Shown piece after piece: positions 49,082-61,285 of a stretch of 64,000 nucleotides of DNA; the first letter of the stretch is position 1, and the number at the start of each line of letters is the position of its first letter. The translations under genes were made by a program, and so were the position numbers. The notes beneath the pieces are model-generated. The model was not told the origin of the DNA. It was given only the letters and a program-made list of their open reading frames with translations, and did no database searches. Location of the stretch: positions 4,154,001-4,218,000 of the forward strand of contig CASHTG010000001.1 of the NCBI GenBank assembly GCA_949357655.1, written 5' to 3'. Origin of the DNA: Parascedosporium putredinis (lineage: Eukaryota; Ascomycota; Sordariomycetes; Microascales; Microascaceae).

Positions 49082-49797
49082 ATGGGGTAAGTGCTGTCGC
49101 CTGGATAATTCAATTCCAGCGTTATTTCTTTTCGCTTGAATTTATTTTCTTCCATTGTTTCGAGTCGCATATCTCGACTGGTGGAACGCCAGTTGGAGGG
49201 GCCCCGTCTGGAGAAACGCTCTTGCAAAATCTCGTCAACGTCGGGGATGAAATGCTAACGTTATTTGTGTTAATAGCAAGGTTCACGGCTGTTCGTCTCT
49301 CCATCGCCCTTCCGAATACTCCCCTTCCGATCGAAATACTCGCATACTGACTAGTTTTCTCGATAGCTCTCGCTCGTGCCGGAAAGGTCAAGTCTCAGAC
49401 CCCCAAGGTTAGTCGGATCCCGGCCCCCAAGTGAGAGAACGACATTGTTGCCGCGGAAGTTCTGGAGGAAAAAGAAGAGGCCGAGTGAAGCGCGATCTCT
49501 TGAGCAAATAAAAAGCGATGAACGACAGTCTTCGATGCGTTCAAGGTGGAAAAGATATGGGCCAAGCTAACGCCTTCTTTTTTTTGTCATCAGGTTGAGC
49601 CCCAGGAGAAGAAGAAGACCCCCAAGGGCCGTGCCCGCAAGCGACTTCTCTACACCCGCCGCTTCGTCAACGTCACCCTCACTGGCGGAAAGAGGAAGGT
49701 AGGTTTTTGCTGCACTAGCAGTGTCAGACCAAGCATATCGCGCCCACGGCCTTGCTAACCTTGAACCCTTTAGATGAACCCCGCTCCCACCGCGTAA
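49082..49797 (+). CDS. RPS30: Ribosomal protein eS30
   Basis: Small-subunit ribosomal protein near the decoding region. Five exons: 49082-49086, 49277-49290, 49367-49407, 49594-49698 and 49774-49797. They total 189 nt, exactly 63 codons including stop, with no base missing. The 62-residue product starts Met-Gly-Lys-Val-His-Gly-Ser-Leu-Ala-Arg-Ala-Gly, contains KVKSQTPKVE, KKKTPKGRARKRLLYTRRFVN and VTLTGGKRKMNPAPTA; these are the expected eS30 blocks. It stands alone, with no ubiquitin-like (FUBI) fusion, as in other fungi. Two of the introns use GTTCGT and GTTAGT donors. The first exon holds only ATGGG. High intron density in a tiny highly expressed gene is typical of fungal ribosomal protein genes. 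Confidence 0.97.
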
Positions 49798-51612
49798 ATT
49801 TCCCCCAACTTCTTGTCAATCTACAACCACCTTCTACCTCTACACCATGTCACCAACTTTGATCGGACCGGCTCTTAACCCTGCTTTGTGCGGATGATGG
49901 GGCCTTCGAAGATGGGAACAGAAGCGTGGGACACAGCCCTCCACAAAAATGGAAACCCCGGAACCAAGGCACTCGTGTGTCTTGCGGAAAGCGAAGGGGA
50001 GGAGTTCAAAAAGGAAAGAACCTTTTAGGGATGGGGGAATCCAGGCAACCCGGATAATGGCATGATTTATTATTTTGCGTTGGCATTCGGACAAAGGAAC
50101 ATTTTCTCTGCAACATGACTTTCTCGCGCTCTATTCTTGAAATTTCTGAAGGAAAAGGTCCAGGCCAGCCTCGAACCTTTTCATGCATGTGCCGTGTCTC
50201 CTGTGCCGTAAACCGAGAGACTATTCTATCCTGTGGCAAGGTTCTTCGGGGTCCCTGACCTCCCAAGGGCTTTGGCATCTGTAGGCCTTGTGCTTCCCCA
50301 CTTGTACATCTTGGAGTCCATCTACGAAGCCAGCGTACCGAACAGTTTGCATGCTCTTCAACGACCCGACTCTGGCCCGCCGTCTCCAAAATCGAGGCCA
50401 GGCAAATCATTCAAGGGGAACTGCGCCGCCCTCTCCTTTAGCGGGAACTAATCCCTTTTATAAAGGCCATCAACGACAAATCTTTCGTCTTGCAAATAGT
50501 AGTAATAGATCAATCTTGGACTGGTATATAACGGCTCAAAGACTATACTTAAAAGAACCCCAAACAAAGGCAAACTAATACCCGCACAACAAACACTGGG
50601 ATGAATATACACGACGTGAAAGAAGAAAATAAAATACGTTGTAGGAAATGAACTCGCCCAGTATGCACACAGCCTTGCCATCGCCTCACGACCCTTCCTG
50701 AACGCCTTCGTGCGGACATAATATTGCCGCTATTAGCTCCCAAGCCCACCCTCGGAATTGTGTGTGGTCGTGGCTCTTAGTCGTACGTCTCGTAGGCCGG
50801 ATGGAGATGGGATATCAACGCTTCAATGTGAGCTTACCAGCTCCCAGCCTGAATTCCGTGGTGGCGCGCCGAGGAACCATGAGAGACAAACCCTCAACCA
50901 GCGACTTCTCTCATCTCACTCGCCACTCTGTCCGGAAAAACAAAGATGTTGGCAACCTGAAACCAATGGTGAAGTAGAAACAGAGCAAGTGTCTGCGCGT
51001 ATGTATAAATATGGACAGCATGGCCCATTATTATCGCACCCACTATGTATGTATGGCATTTTCAATGCCGAATGGCCATTCTGAGATCCCTAGTATCTCG
51101 GAGAAGTACCATCAAAGCAGACCCTCCATCTTTATCCCACGCCTGAATTCGCAAGAGACAGAAATCTAGTTGAAAACCAAGGAAGACAAAACGCAATTAG
51201 AAAATAGAGGGGGCGGAGGGGTCATGCGAGGCTAATCGTGCATTGCATTAACAGGAAATGGGGCCATCAAAGAGCCCAGAGTAGGGCACACCACAGGCCA
51301 GGTATCATCAAAGCATGAACAGGGGAGACAAAATAGAAGGGCCGGGGAGATCTTGGCTACTTTATCGCAACACTTCGATTTGACGGTGGCCCGCCAAGGC
51401 AAAAATGTGCGCAAGAGACAAAACGTAAAAGATCAGATAAACGCCGTCCCCCTCCCCGGATGTGACGTAAAAAAGTGAAGGATCCAGCGCATTCGTGTCT
51501 ATCGTGATAATCCAAGTGAGGAAGATACGGGAAAAGAGAAAAAGAAGAAAAATAGGCAAGAAACAAAAAGACGCAACGAGAAGAAGAAAGATATGCCCAG
51601 TGGCATCTCTCG
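49798..51612. other. Intergenic, convergent
   Basis: Between the eS30 stop and the areA stop. The areA side (51240-51612) is A/G-rich on the plus strand, consistent with a long areA 3' untranslated region; in Aspergillus that region controls mRNA stability. No frame with a domain. Confidence 0.45.
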
Positions 51613-54600
51613 CTAGAGACTCATCGTAAGCCATTCCCATTCTTGAGCTCCCGAGGTGCCAGCGGCGGGGTTACCCATCGCAGCCGACGGCCGAACACCG
51701 GACATGGAGATCATGCTTTGGGATCCGATTGGCCGTTGGGTCATGCCAAAAGCGCTTGCTAATCCCAAGCTAGCGGAGCTGTGGGCGTGCGTCAAACCCG
51801 GGGTAGACTTCATAGTCCCGTCGTTGGATCCCGTAGAGCTCTCGGGGCTATCGACATCCATATCGCCCGAGAGGTCGATATCTGTGCTCTTGTTGTGCCG
51901 TCTCTGGCGTTTGGAGCTTACAGACATCGATCGAGAGAGAGGATGCCCCAGGTCCTGGCGTGGATTTGGGTGGAGCAGCAGCGATAGGCACAACTCCCTT
52001 ACCGCCGACAGCGCCGCCCGCGCCCGCAAAATTAGCAGAGGAGGCTGCCCCCGCAGATTTGGCGCTGGGGCCGGCATCGGCCGACGGAGACTCGCCAGCC
52101 GAAGTGCGCTTTACCGAAGCGGGGGCAGGATTGCCTTTGCCGGCGGCAACAGTGGCCAAAGAAGACACAGCAAGAGACGAGTTTCGGCGAGACGCCGAGG
52201 CAGAGTTGGTGCCGGAGGTGGTCTTCTTGGATCTCGTACCGGAGCCGCCTCCAGGAACGTTCGGACCTGAGCCACGATTGCGTTTCTTGATGACGTCGGT
52301 CTTCAGACTCAGTGGCCGAACAACGCCATGGAGCTTCAAGAACAGTCCGCATGCGTTGCAAAGAGGTTGACCTTCTGGGTTACGACGCCATAGAGGTGTC
52401 GTTTGCGTAAAGCAGTTGGTACAAGTAGTAGGCGCACTGCTCTCGCCTTGGCCGTTTCCAGCATTTTGAAGGTTGGTCGTCGAGCCATGTTTCGAGGGTG
52501 GAGGAGTAGACTGCCGGCTTGGGGCAGCAGACGAAAGGGCCGACATACCGCCGTCTCCAGGTGGCGAGCTTGGGGTGGAACGGGCGGTGCGATCGGAGCC
52601 AGAACCCCTTTGGTTCATGAGGCGAGTTGTGGAAGAAGTGGAGGAAGTGCGAGGCAGTCTTTGCCGCTTGTCTGCTGAGGACTTGAAATTTTGGGACTGG
52701 GACCTATTCATACCGCTTTCCCAGTCTCCGCTGGTTTCGACATAATCGGTAGTGGTTCCGCCGATGGTTACAGTCTTGCGGGGAGGCCCTCCAGGGTACC
52801 TAGCTGCCTGAGTGCTAAACTGGCCTGGGAGGGACGCGTCCCACTGCAACGAGCTGCTATCCTCCATCGCGGGCGAGAAATTGCCCGGCATAGCGGTATT
52901 TCGCTCAGAGAATACGCCACCTGCCTCCTCATCATCGGAGTCGGCACCAAAGGAGAACATGTTGTCATTTGTATGGGAAGACCGGGGAGACCTGACCATT
53001 TGGTCATGCTGCTGGAAGACCTGGGAAGGATCAATGTGACCGAAGGAGCTAGGGGCGGTGCTATAGGCGGAGGGGGTTCGGAGCTCGGAGCAGAGGCGGA
53101 GAACGTAGAGTTCCCGTTACTAGGGCCGTACATGAAAGACTGGCCACCAGGGTTGCCACTGAAGCTGGCCTGGCCGCCGGAGAATCCTGGCTGCTGCTGT
53201 TGTCTCTGGCCGCGGATATCAAGCGACCCAAAGTAGAAGCCTTCACCCTCATTGACAGCATGTGGCGTCGAGGCGGTGGAGTGATAGCCGGAAGCGGTGG
53301 GGAATAGAAATCCCCCATGTTCATTGCCGAGCCTGGGATCGAGTTGTTTGGGTACACGCCGGCGAAGGAGTTTGTGGTCATCATGGGAGACGTAGATGGG
53401 GAGAAAAACTGCTGCTGGAAAGGACCGGCCGAGGCAAGGATGGACTCGGTTTCCAGGTTGAAGGTGTCTAGGCCGAAGGGAACACGGGCCTGGCCAGGTT
53501 GAGGGACACCGTTCTGATTGGCCGTATCCAAGGAGTATTCATGAAGGTCTGAGTCGGCATCAAGTTCACTTGGACGGCCAATGGTGCTATTAACTGCAGG
53601 GACTTGGGGAGAGAAGTCGGCAGGTCGCTTGCGAGTCTATATATACGTGTAGACATTGAGGCGAGGGGTATCAGCCATTGAGCTCAACGGACAGGGGTGG
53701 GTTGGGTGGGACGTGGGGTTGGGTTCGGACAGCTGAAAGGGGGTTGTGCAGGGGTACGGGCCACAGATAGAATGCAGTCTGAAAGGTAAGCTCACTTACA
53801 CGTCTGTCATCAATGCTGGTCTTCCGGTGGTGACGGGTCACATAATTGAACTCTCCTGGGTGTCGAGGCGGGAATGGGACGGACTGAGGAGCAAAGCGTT
53901 GCTGGGCATCCTTGCGCGACTTGATAGGAATAGCCGACGCATTGGCGTGCGAGGGGGCAACACCTTGCATGTCACAGTCCCGCCCGGAAACTAGGAGATG
54001 TCGCCTTGGGAGGCCAGCGGAGTTGCAGCGCTGTCGGAGAAAATGAAGTCATCCAGATTCATAAGTTCGGACTGAGACGAGTACTCCTGCTCCGAAGACT
54101 TTTGCAGTTGCTGAGCAATGCCGCTGGGGGCGTTGTTTGAGGGGTTCCTCATGAGCGCTGGACGTTCACGCCTAAAGAAAGGAAAACAAAAACCAAGGTT
54201 AGCTCAACAGGTCCGCGACAGACCACGGAAACGAACAAGGGAAGTCACAAACCTGCGCAACTGCTCATGACGACGCCGCATAAGCGCACCGTGCATCATC
54301 CGCCAGGTCAAGTTTTCCATGCGTTGCTGATCGGGAGAAGCTGCTTCGTGCGCGCATAAAATTTCCACACTTGGATTGCGAGAGGATCTTCCCTCATTTG
54401 GTGGAGGCCGGCCCCTCTCGAATCGCGGCCTTGTCGGTCTGGAGAAAGGGTATCATCTCGGAGGAGCCTTTCCTGGGCAGTTTCATAAGTCGATGAGATA
54501 TCTAGCTTGAGGTCTTGCAAACTAGACCGAAGCTCTGAGCTAGCCTTGCTATGAGCGGGTGAGGCTACGTTGTTGTGCAGGTGGGGGTATAACGATCGAC

Positions 54601-54711
54601 ACCCAGGTATTCGGGCCTCCTGGGAAACCGGAAGTCATGCTGCGTCGTTGTAGGATTCATGGATGTGAAAGATGTCCAGGAAGCGGCACCGGGAGATGTG
54701 TTGGCCGCCAT
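51613..54711 (-). CDS. areA: GATA factor AreA/NIT2, nitrogen regulator
   Basis: Nuclear activator of genes for using secondary nitrogen sources; binds HGATAR sites and is held off by NmrA when ammonium or glutamine is plentiful. Exons 54711-54253, 54171-53800 and 53636-51613, about 953 residues. Landmarks: MNPTTTQHDFRFPRRP near the N-terminus, AQERLLRDDTLSP, DPLAIQVWKFYARTKQ then MENLTWRMM, SSQSELMNLDDFIFSDSA, TRKRPADFSPQVP, the zinc finger CTNCFTQTTPLWRRNPEG...LCNACG (C-X2-C-X17-C-X2-C, about residues 683-708), basic VIKKRNRG, and the C-terminal EWEWLTMSL that contacts NmrA. Start MAAN (54711) is chosen; an in-frame ATG at 54852 would add 47 residues. Missing bases: 54583-54587, 54333-54335, 53994-53995, 53272-53273, 53066-53067 and two at 51932-51941. 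Confidence 0.98.
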
Positions 54712-55340
54712 GGCTGCTACCGTTGAAGGGTGGGAAGGGTGGGGGATAATGGCACTCCTTAAGGGTTTGGCGGTGTTCCTCTGAATCAACTCCGCTTGGC
54801 TTGTGAACCGAGCAGCAGAAGCAGAGAGGGGAGAGGTCCTCTGTAGCCGCACAGCTGGCTGTCAGCTGGGTTGACAATCTTATGCAGGGAAAGGATACAG
54901 AAGGAAAAGAGAATAAACGAGAATAAAAAGAAAAAGAGGATGCCACACGTTGGTCGCAAGGAGTGTATAATGAAGGGAAATTGTTCACAAAGCAGCGGTA
55001 GTGGCCGACAGATCAGGTGCCAATTGCGAGTGGGATAAATCCAACTCGACCTCCATCAATTGAACCGACTACAGGTTGCAGGAAAAAGCGACCCCCATTT
55101 GGGATAGTTTGGGGGTTTGGAGGGGAGAGGGGAACGTACAGTGTGGCTTTTGGCAAAACAGGTGCGGAGGGGTGGGATGACGAAGTGATCTCACGAGATT
55201 ACTTATCCACTACCAAGAGCCTGCAAAATATTCGAGCAAGGCGGAGAGCTAGACACGACGAACAACTGCGGCGCGCGGTCGAAATGGGACGGACAAGGTC
55301 CGTCCTATTTCTCCGTGCTGGCTTCTGGCGTTTTTCACCC

Positions 55341-55548
55341 CGATAGCGAGAGGGCGAGGGCGAGACGGGAGGTCCGGACAACGTCAAGACGAGCCTGCGC
55401 AAGAGAAACGAGTGGGCGTCCTTTTTTCGGCCCTGGCAATTCTGTCGATGGCCAACAAGGAGAAAGTGACCCGAAGCGACCGATAGGATTCGGACGTGGT
55501 GGAAATCCGAGCAGGGATTCTCGACGAGAGTCGCCGAATTTTAGATAA
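55341..55548 (+). promoter_or_regulatory. Cluster of three HGATAR sites upstream of areA
   Basis: CGATAG at 55341-55346, CGATAG at 55481-55486 and AGATAA at 55543-55548 fall 630-840 bases upstream of the chosen areA start. HGATAR is the target of AreA itself and of the repressor-type GATA factor AreB. Autoregulation is known for areA in some fungi; here it is inferred from words alone. Confidence 0.4.
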
Positions 55549-58383
55549 GACGGGTGCGAAGAAAAGGAGCTGGAGGGTTTACGCCGACTCTTTGTGTGAG
55601 GCTGCGAATGGGTTCGTGCTCGTTCACAGGATGGGTGAGTTTTTGAAAGGAAAGGAAAGAAAGAAGCATTGAAGGCGGGAGGTTGGAATAGATGTTTGGA
55701 GCTAATGGGAATTTTGTCGGCCCATCAGCCGCTCCGGGAGTTGGGAGGAAAGAGGACGCACGCCCGTGGTTGCGCAGCGGGAGAGTCACAGTCGGCGGCG
55801 GCGGGGGAACCCCCAAGAGGGGGCGTAAAATGGAACTCATGGGCCACTTCGCTGGCTGACTACAAGCTACCTCCACTCTGGAAGAGGCTAAGGAGCAGCA
55901 CTGGTCAAACAGTGAGCAAGTACCCGTTGCAGGGGACTTTCAAGACTGACACTTGATTTCGCCTGCTCGGAACCGGGAGGAGAAGATCAGCGCCCTCGTC
56001 TCTTCCCCCAGCCCAACGCCAGTCGATTCATCTCTAGATGGCTTCGATTTCAAGGACACGAATCAGCGAATGGATCTTTAAGATCCGTTTGGAACTTCTT
56101 AATTCACCAACGAATCAGTGAATCGATGCTCTGGACAATGAATTGCAGGGTTGGCTGGTCCAAGCCTTGGGTCAACTGTGTTGCTGCATTGCTTCTGCAA
56201 GTACCACAAGACAAGGGGTGCAGTACAAAGCCGACAAGTTGATGCCAATGCGCGGTGGCTCCATCCAAGACCGGACCAGGATGTAGCCATCTCGCGCAGT
56301 GGCCAGCCCTCCGCATGCAGAACACGACAAGGCTCAAAGTTGAGATTCTTGGGGGCTAACGTTGTCTCAGCAGGCCGTTGACGGGTCCCCGTCATGTCTA
56401 TGGCCAGGTCAGACTGGGTCTAATATCCAAACCACTGCGTCCGCATCAACCAAACATGCTTTCTCGAGACAGATTCGATCTCGGTGCGAAATTGAGGCTC
56501 GTTGGTGGGGTGGAAAAGTAGAGCTTGGGAGGAACTGGCAGACAATCCCATCCCGATCAGCGCCACTCTTTCGCACGAGCCCATCACCATCAGGTGCTAA
56601 ATGGATGTTGTGTGCGGGTGGGGAACCGTGAGGAGCAGCGGATCCAGAATCCTGTTTGAAAGCACTCAATAAAGGCCTAAGCAGAGGATGAGTGGCCAGA
56701 GGAGCCCTCCAGCGACTGCACTAGGAGCCCATTTAGGGCCGATCTGTCTCCGGGTCGAGGTGTGGACTATTCTTCTAGCGCGGCGCCGGTTCCCAAGCTC
56801 GAAGAAACCGCTCCACAGGCACACGAGAGTGGGAATTGAAGAAGGCACAGCTGTGAGGTGTACGCAACGGGTTTATGGCTACGTCCAGATCGAGCATGAA
56901 GACAATAAGATGGATTGTACTTGTAGCACATGAAGGGGGACTTGTCCACACGCTCTCAGACATTCTCCAGCCCTATTATAGTGTAAAAAGAACCTAGAGT
57001 CGATACCTAGAACCTTGTCCAGGAATAGAACCTTGCTGCCTCTCTCATCGACTTATTGAGGCCCTCTTTGTTCCCAGTAAATCGGAGCGTGGTGGCAGTT
57101 CTGTAGCCTCTTACATGCTGCTGTCGAGTCCCCTCCACCCTCGAAAGAGGCCTGGGATCGAGATCTGGGAAGAGTCTCTTTGAGCCTCGCGTGGCGACTG
57201 TACCTTGGGAATTAAATCCCCACGCCCCCAAATGAATCGCTTCCCTGTCCAGGTGGATGCTCAGTTCTCCCTAAGAATCGAAGGTTTCGACTAAGCCTAC
57301 CACATAATTGGTGCGGCCGGACAAACCGTCCAGGAGGAGTCTAGTACAAGTACGAGTAATACCGGGGCTGGTCGAGAGAGTGGATTGAACCGAGAACAAT
57401 TAAATGCCACCCTCTCCATTTTGGCTTGACAGTTTGAACAGGGACGCAACCGAAAAGCGGAGCAGTGGGGGTATCCAGCGGAAGAACGGGCAGCGCGTCC
57501 AGGGTTGCGTCGTCGCCCGGAAGATCTAGGAGCGGCGGACACCGGGTGGGTTTGAAAGAGCACTGGTAGTGTATTCTCGCTACATGGGCAAATGGGCATG
57601 GCAAGCATGGGTTGATTTGATGAACGGAACCTTAGGAACCCAATAAGTATTTGGATTCATCCATTGGATCAATAGCTTTGACGGTACCTGGCAACATGTG
57701 CAGCGCCCTTCCGAGATCAAACATGGCAAAGTCACTCTCCCTTCACGACTAATCTATCCGATTTGTCCGGCATCGCTTGTCCAGCTCGCTTCGTGGATTT
57801 GACCTTTTAGCTGGACGAAGACGGACGTCTTGCTTGGCACTGCGCCGTCCCTTTCTTTTCTCCTTCTTCTTTCTTCAGTTTAGTATTATCCTGGATAGCC
57901 CCGCTTCGAGTCCCGGAATAAGGCTCTGCCGCCTACATGTCTCGAATGCTTCCCTCGCGTGGACTGTTCCAAAGAGAGAGAGCGAACAAATGCTGCATCA
58001 AGTGAAGGGAGCGAACCAACTGCCTGGGTCCTCTATGCCATCGCCTTCCATCTTGTAGCCCTCGTTCCTTCTCCACCGCCTCAGTCTTCTTCCTTGAACG
58101 AAGTCGCCGAGCTAGATTGGTCTCTAGATATATCTCGGTCAGCGCGCAAAGGCTCACAGAAACTCTCCGTTTCTTGCGAAGCGTCGACCATCACCATGGT
58201 CTCGTCAACAGGACCTTGGCTCCGCAATGGCCCTCATTGTTAGAGTAGCAAACAGTCCACTGATCAGACAGCCAGTGGGAAGCAAGGCATTTGTGTAGAA
58301 ACAATAATAAAAGTGGGCACCTGCGATGCGCCGAGTCTTGCATCCACGGCGAGTGGGCCAAACGCTGGCCATGATGTCCACCG

Positions 58384-58386
<3 letters not shown>

Positions 58387-58425
<39 letters not shown>
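58387..58425. repeat. (GT)n microsatellite
   Basis: Nineteen or so uninterrupted GT units in the gene-poor right flank. Confidence 0.95.
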
Positions 58426-58426
<1 letters not shown>

Positions 58427-60859
58427 GAAGCTGGGTCGGTTTACCTTTGTCACACTGCACAGTCATGGAACGCAGCCTTTCCTCCATACCCGCATCCACC
58501 TCCACGGGAGCGCATGCCATGTCATATATGAGCGCGTGCTGCCTTTGACATCAATAATCTTGAAGACGCTCCATTTGCAAATTCGTTTTCAGATTTCCAT
58601 CCTTATTCTCCCCTCCACTCCCTCCTCTTCTCTAACAACGAGAAAGGATGGCTAGCGGAGGCCTAACCTGAAGCCCGGCGCCTTTCGCCGAGAGCAACTT
58701 CCAAGCTCGATTTAGCAAAGGACTGTCAGCTTGACCGAAACATATTCAGCAAGGGCGAAAGACTAAGAGGAAGCTAGAGTAGCTGCAACGAGCCTAGAAT
58801 CTATTGTAATAGGTCTATAGGCCGACAAGTCTACAGGCTTTGGGGTGTATGCGTGGGGGAGGGGTGCGCTCTCATACCCAACAACAGCTGCCCGTGTGAA
58901 GGCTCAAAGGAAAAAGAAAAGAAGAACAGGCCAAAAACCACCCTATCCCTGTCACTGTCAAGCTTCAATGTTTCCCCTTCGAGCGCGCGGCAATAATCAA
59001 CTTGAACTTCTACTTTGTACTTCGAACATCAATATGGGCTGTGATGATCTAACACTTGGAAAGGTCGGCAAGGGCCGCGCCCCGAGTGCAATGGAACTGG
59101 ATCTATTAGATTTGCGAAGTATATTGCACTGTTCGAGGCATCTGCTACGATTGATGACACGATTTACCAGCTCACCTTGACCTAGTAACCCCCGATCTAC
59201 TCTTTGGCTGTGGCCGATGTAATATCTCGATAGCACCAGCGAAAGTTGGTTCTTATTCCTTGGGTATTGGCGTGAATAACCCAACGGCTTGTCCTCTGCG
59301 CACACCTCAACCTCAGTGTCACACGAGATTATACGACATCGGGAGACGGGGACCCCATCCCTGTGCTACAGCATCCCACGGTCCTGTCACCTTCCACCCC
59401 ATTTCACCCCCTCTAAAATGCCCTTTCCGCATCTTACTTACAGGCGGCTGTCTATTGGCCGGTAACCGGGGGTCCTGGCTTGGCGCACCCCACCTAGTAT
59501 GGATCGGGAAAGGAAGAAGGACCCTCTTGCAAGCAAAATGCTTCCTGTCGAAGGGTTATGACTTACTTACAAGTACAAAGTAGCAATGACCTTGCGCCCA
59601 TGGGGATTCCACCCCACTCGAATCCCACTCTTGCCGAGCAGCAGTCTTCGACTGCTTGCAAGCCCACGCCCACACCCACCGCCCACAGGCTAGAATCTCT
59701 TCGCCCGTCACCAACATGAAAGGTTGTTGATGAACACCACACCAAGAAGACGACTTCACACCCGGATTAATTGATGTATGCGTGTCACGCTTTAAGCCCC
59801 CTCCAGACACGGTATTGAACGGGAGACAGGACGGCACCCACCCTTTTGTTGGAAAGTACAAGTCGCCCCGATCGCACATAGCCCGCGTTCTCACATTGCT
59901 TGAACAATGCTCTATCTCGCCTATCGCTTGTATGGCCCTTGGATCTTGATGATGACGGCGCGTCTACCTGCCCGGTTTGGAAGCAACCCCCTTGTGCCAT
60001 GTCGAAGCCGATTTGTCTGAGAAGAGGGGAAGGGAGTTTCGGTTAGTTCCGCGACAACCTCCGCCAAGAACGAAAGTCTGGTGGGAAACCCCCAAAAAAA
60101 AAAAAAAGGACAGAGGACGAAGCAGAGACAATCCAAGGCCTCGGGGAATCCGCGGCCTCGTTCGGATGAGGGAAGCACGTTCGGTTCAACGGGTGGGAGC
60201 TAAAGGCCCAAGCCCCTGTAAATGCTGGCTGTGGATAGCCCATTGCTTGATAGAGAATTACACGGCGAAGAGGTGGTTTTGATGGTCGACTGTTGGGTTA
60301 GACAAAATTACGTGTTTAGAATTGGTGATGGCAATCCACCAGCTGCAGCACGGCGGCGTTATTTGGAGCTGGCGGTTGTTGAAGCAGTCGAATATTAATC
60401 CATCTTCACAGGTATCAAAGTGGAGAAGTGTCGACGCTACCCTTTTTCCCCTTTCAAGACTGGGTTCTTTGTACGATATAGTCCCTGAGAGCGGTCGCAC
60501 GAAGATGAACTACACTAGGCATCTTAAGCGTGCTTGCCGACCGTTGCTGGTCCCCTGCGCGCACGAACCAAGCTCTACAAAAACCATGGCAAGGGAGAGC
60601 AAGCCGTGTCCCCTCCCCGTTGCTCAAGCCAACATGGACTTTGACAAACTAAACATTCATCCATGGATGGATCAAAACGCCCACCGCACCATTGATGCTT
60701 GGTGGGATGGGATCATTCCTTCTTCGAGAGGGGAGCGCAACCCGCCCGCCCCCGCACAAACTCCCCGCCTCCATTATCGTCTCCCCAACCTTTCCTCCAT
60801 ACAGCATATATCCGTCCCGTCTACTATTGAGGTGAGGGGGGCATGCTCATACTCACCTC

Positions 60860-61285
60860 CTGCATGAAGTCGTACTGCTTTGATATTTCGTCTACCAGGG
60901 CCTCCCCGGCCCAGTTCACAAGGGAGCCCGTTTCGTGGAGGTAGGAGGGACCCCCACACGACGGCGCTACAGAAAACAGGCGGCGAAACAGGCGCTGCAC
61001 AACTTGGCGCAGGTCCTGGACAAGGGGGATCAGAGCTTCGACTCTAATAAAGCCATGCGCAAGGAGGAAGCGGGCCAGAGGTAGCTCAACATGCGACCAT
61101 TCACACAAGGGTGGTATGAAGCTCGAGATCTCATCATGGCCAAGGGAAAATGGCCTGGTCCTCGCAAAAGCAACTGATTCTATAAGTGAAGGCCACACAA
61201 CACACGCTAGCCACTGCGCCAGGAAAAGAAAGCAATACTCTGGGCAAGGGCGCCTTGCCCCCCTAATCCGCATCCGTTTGGTCAA
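60860..61285 (-). CDS. Possible exon, unknown protein
   Basis: A minus-strand open stretch with protein-like composition (LARFLLAHGFIRVEALIPLV, VVQRLFRRLFSVAPSC, YLHETGSLVNWAGEALVDEI, SKQYDFMQE). It meets a consensus donor GTGAGT directly after the GAG codon, near 60860. Third positions are only moderately C/G-rich, about 60 percent by eye, lower than the genes here. No start codon, acceptor or downstream exon is convincing, and no family is recognised. It may be a chance frame or a broken gene. Confidence 0.22.

Noticed and set aside
1..54711. Reading the frame-broken genes as pseudogenes, or as programmed frameshifting
   Set aside because: Essential housekeeping genes are equally affected, coding character continues on both sides of each break, breaks are all net losses in ordinary homopolymers and there is no shared slippery site or stop context.
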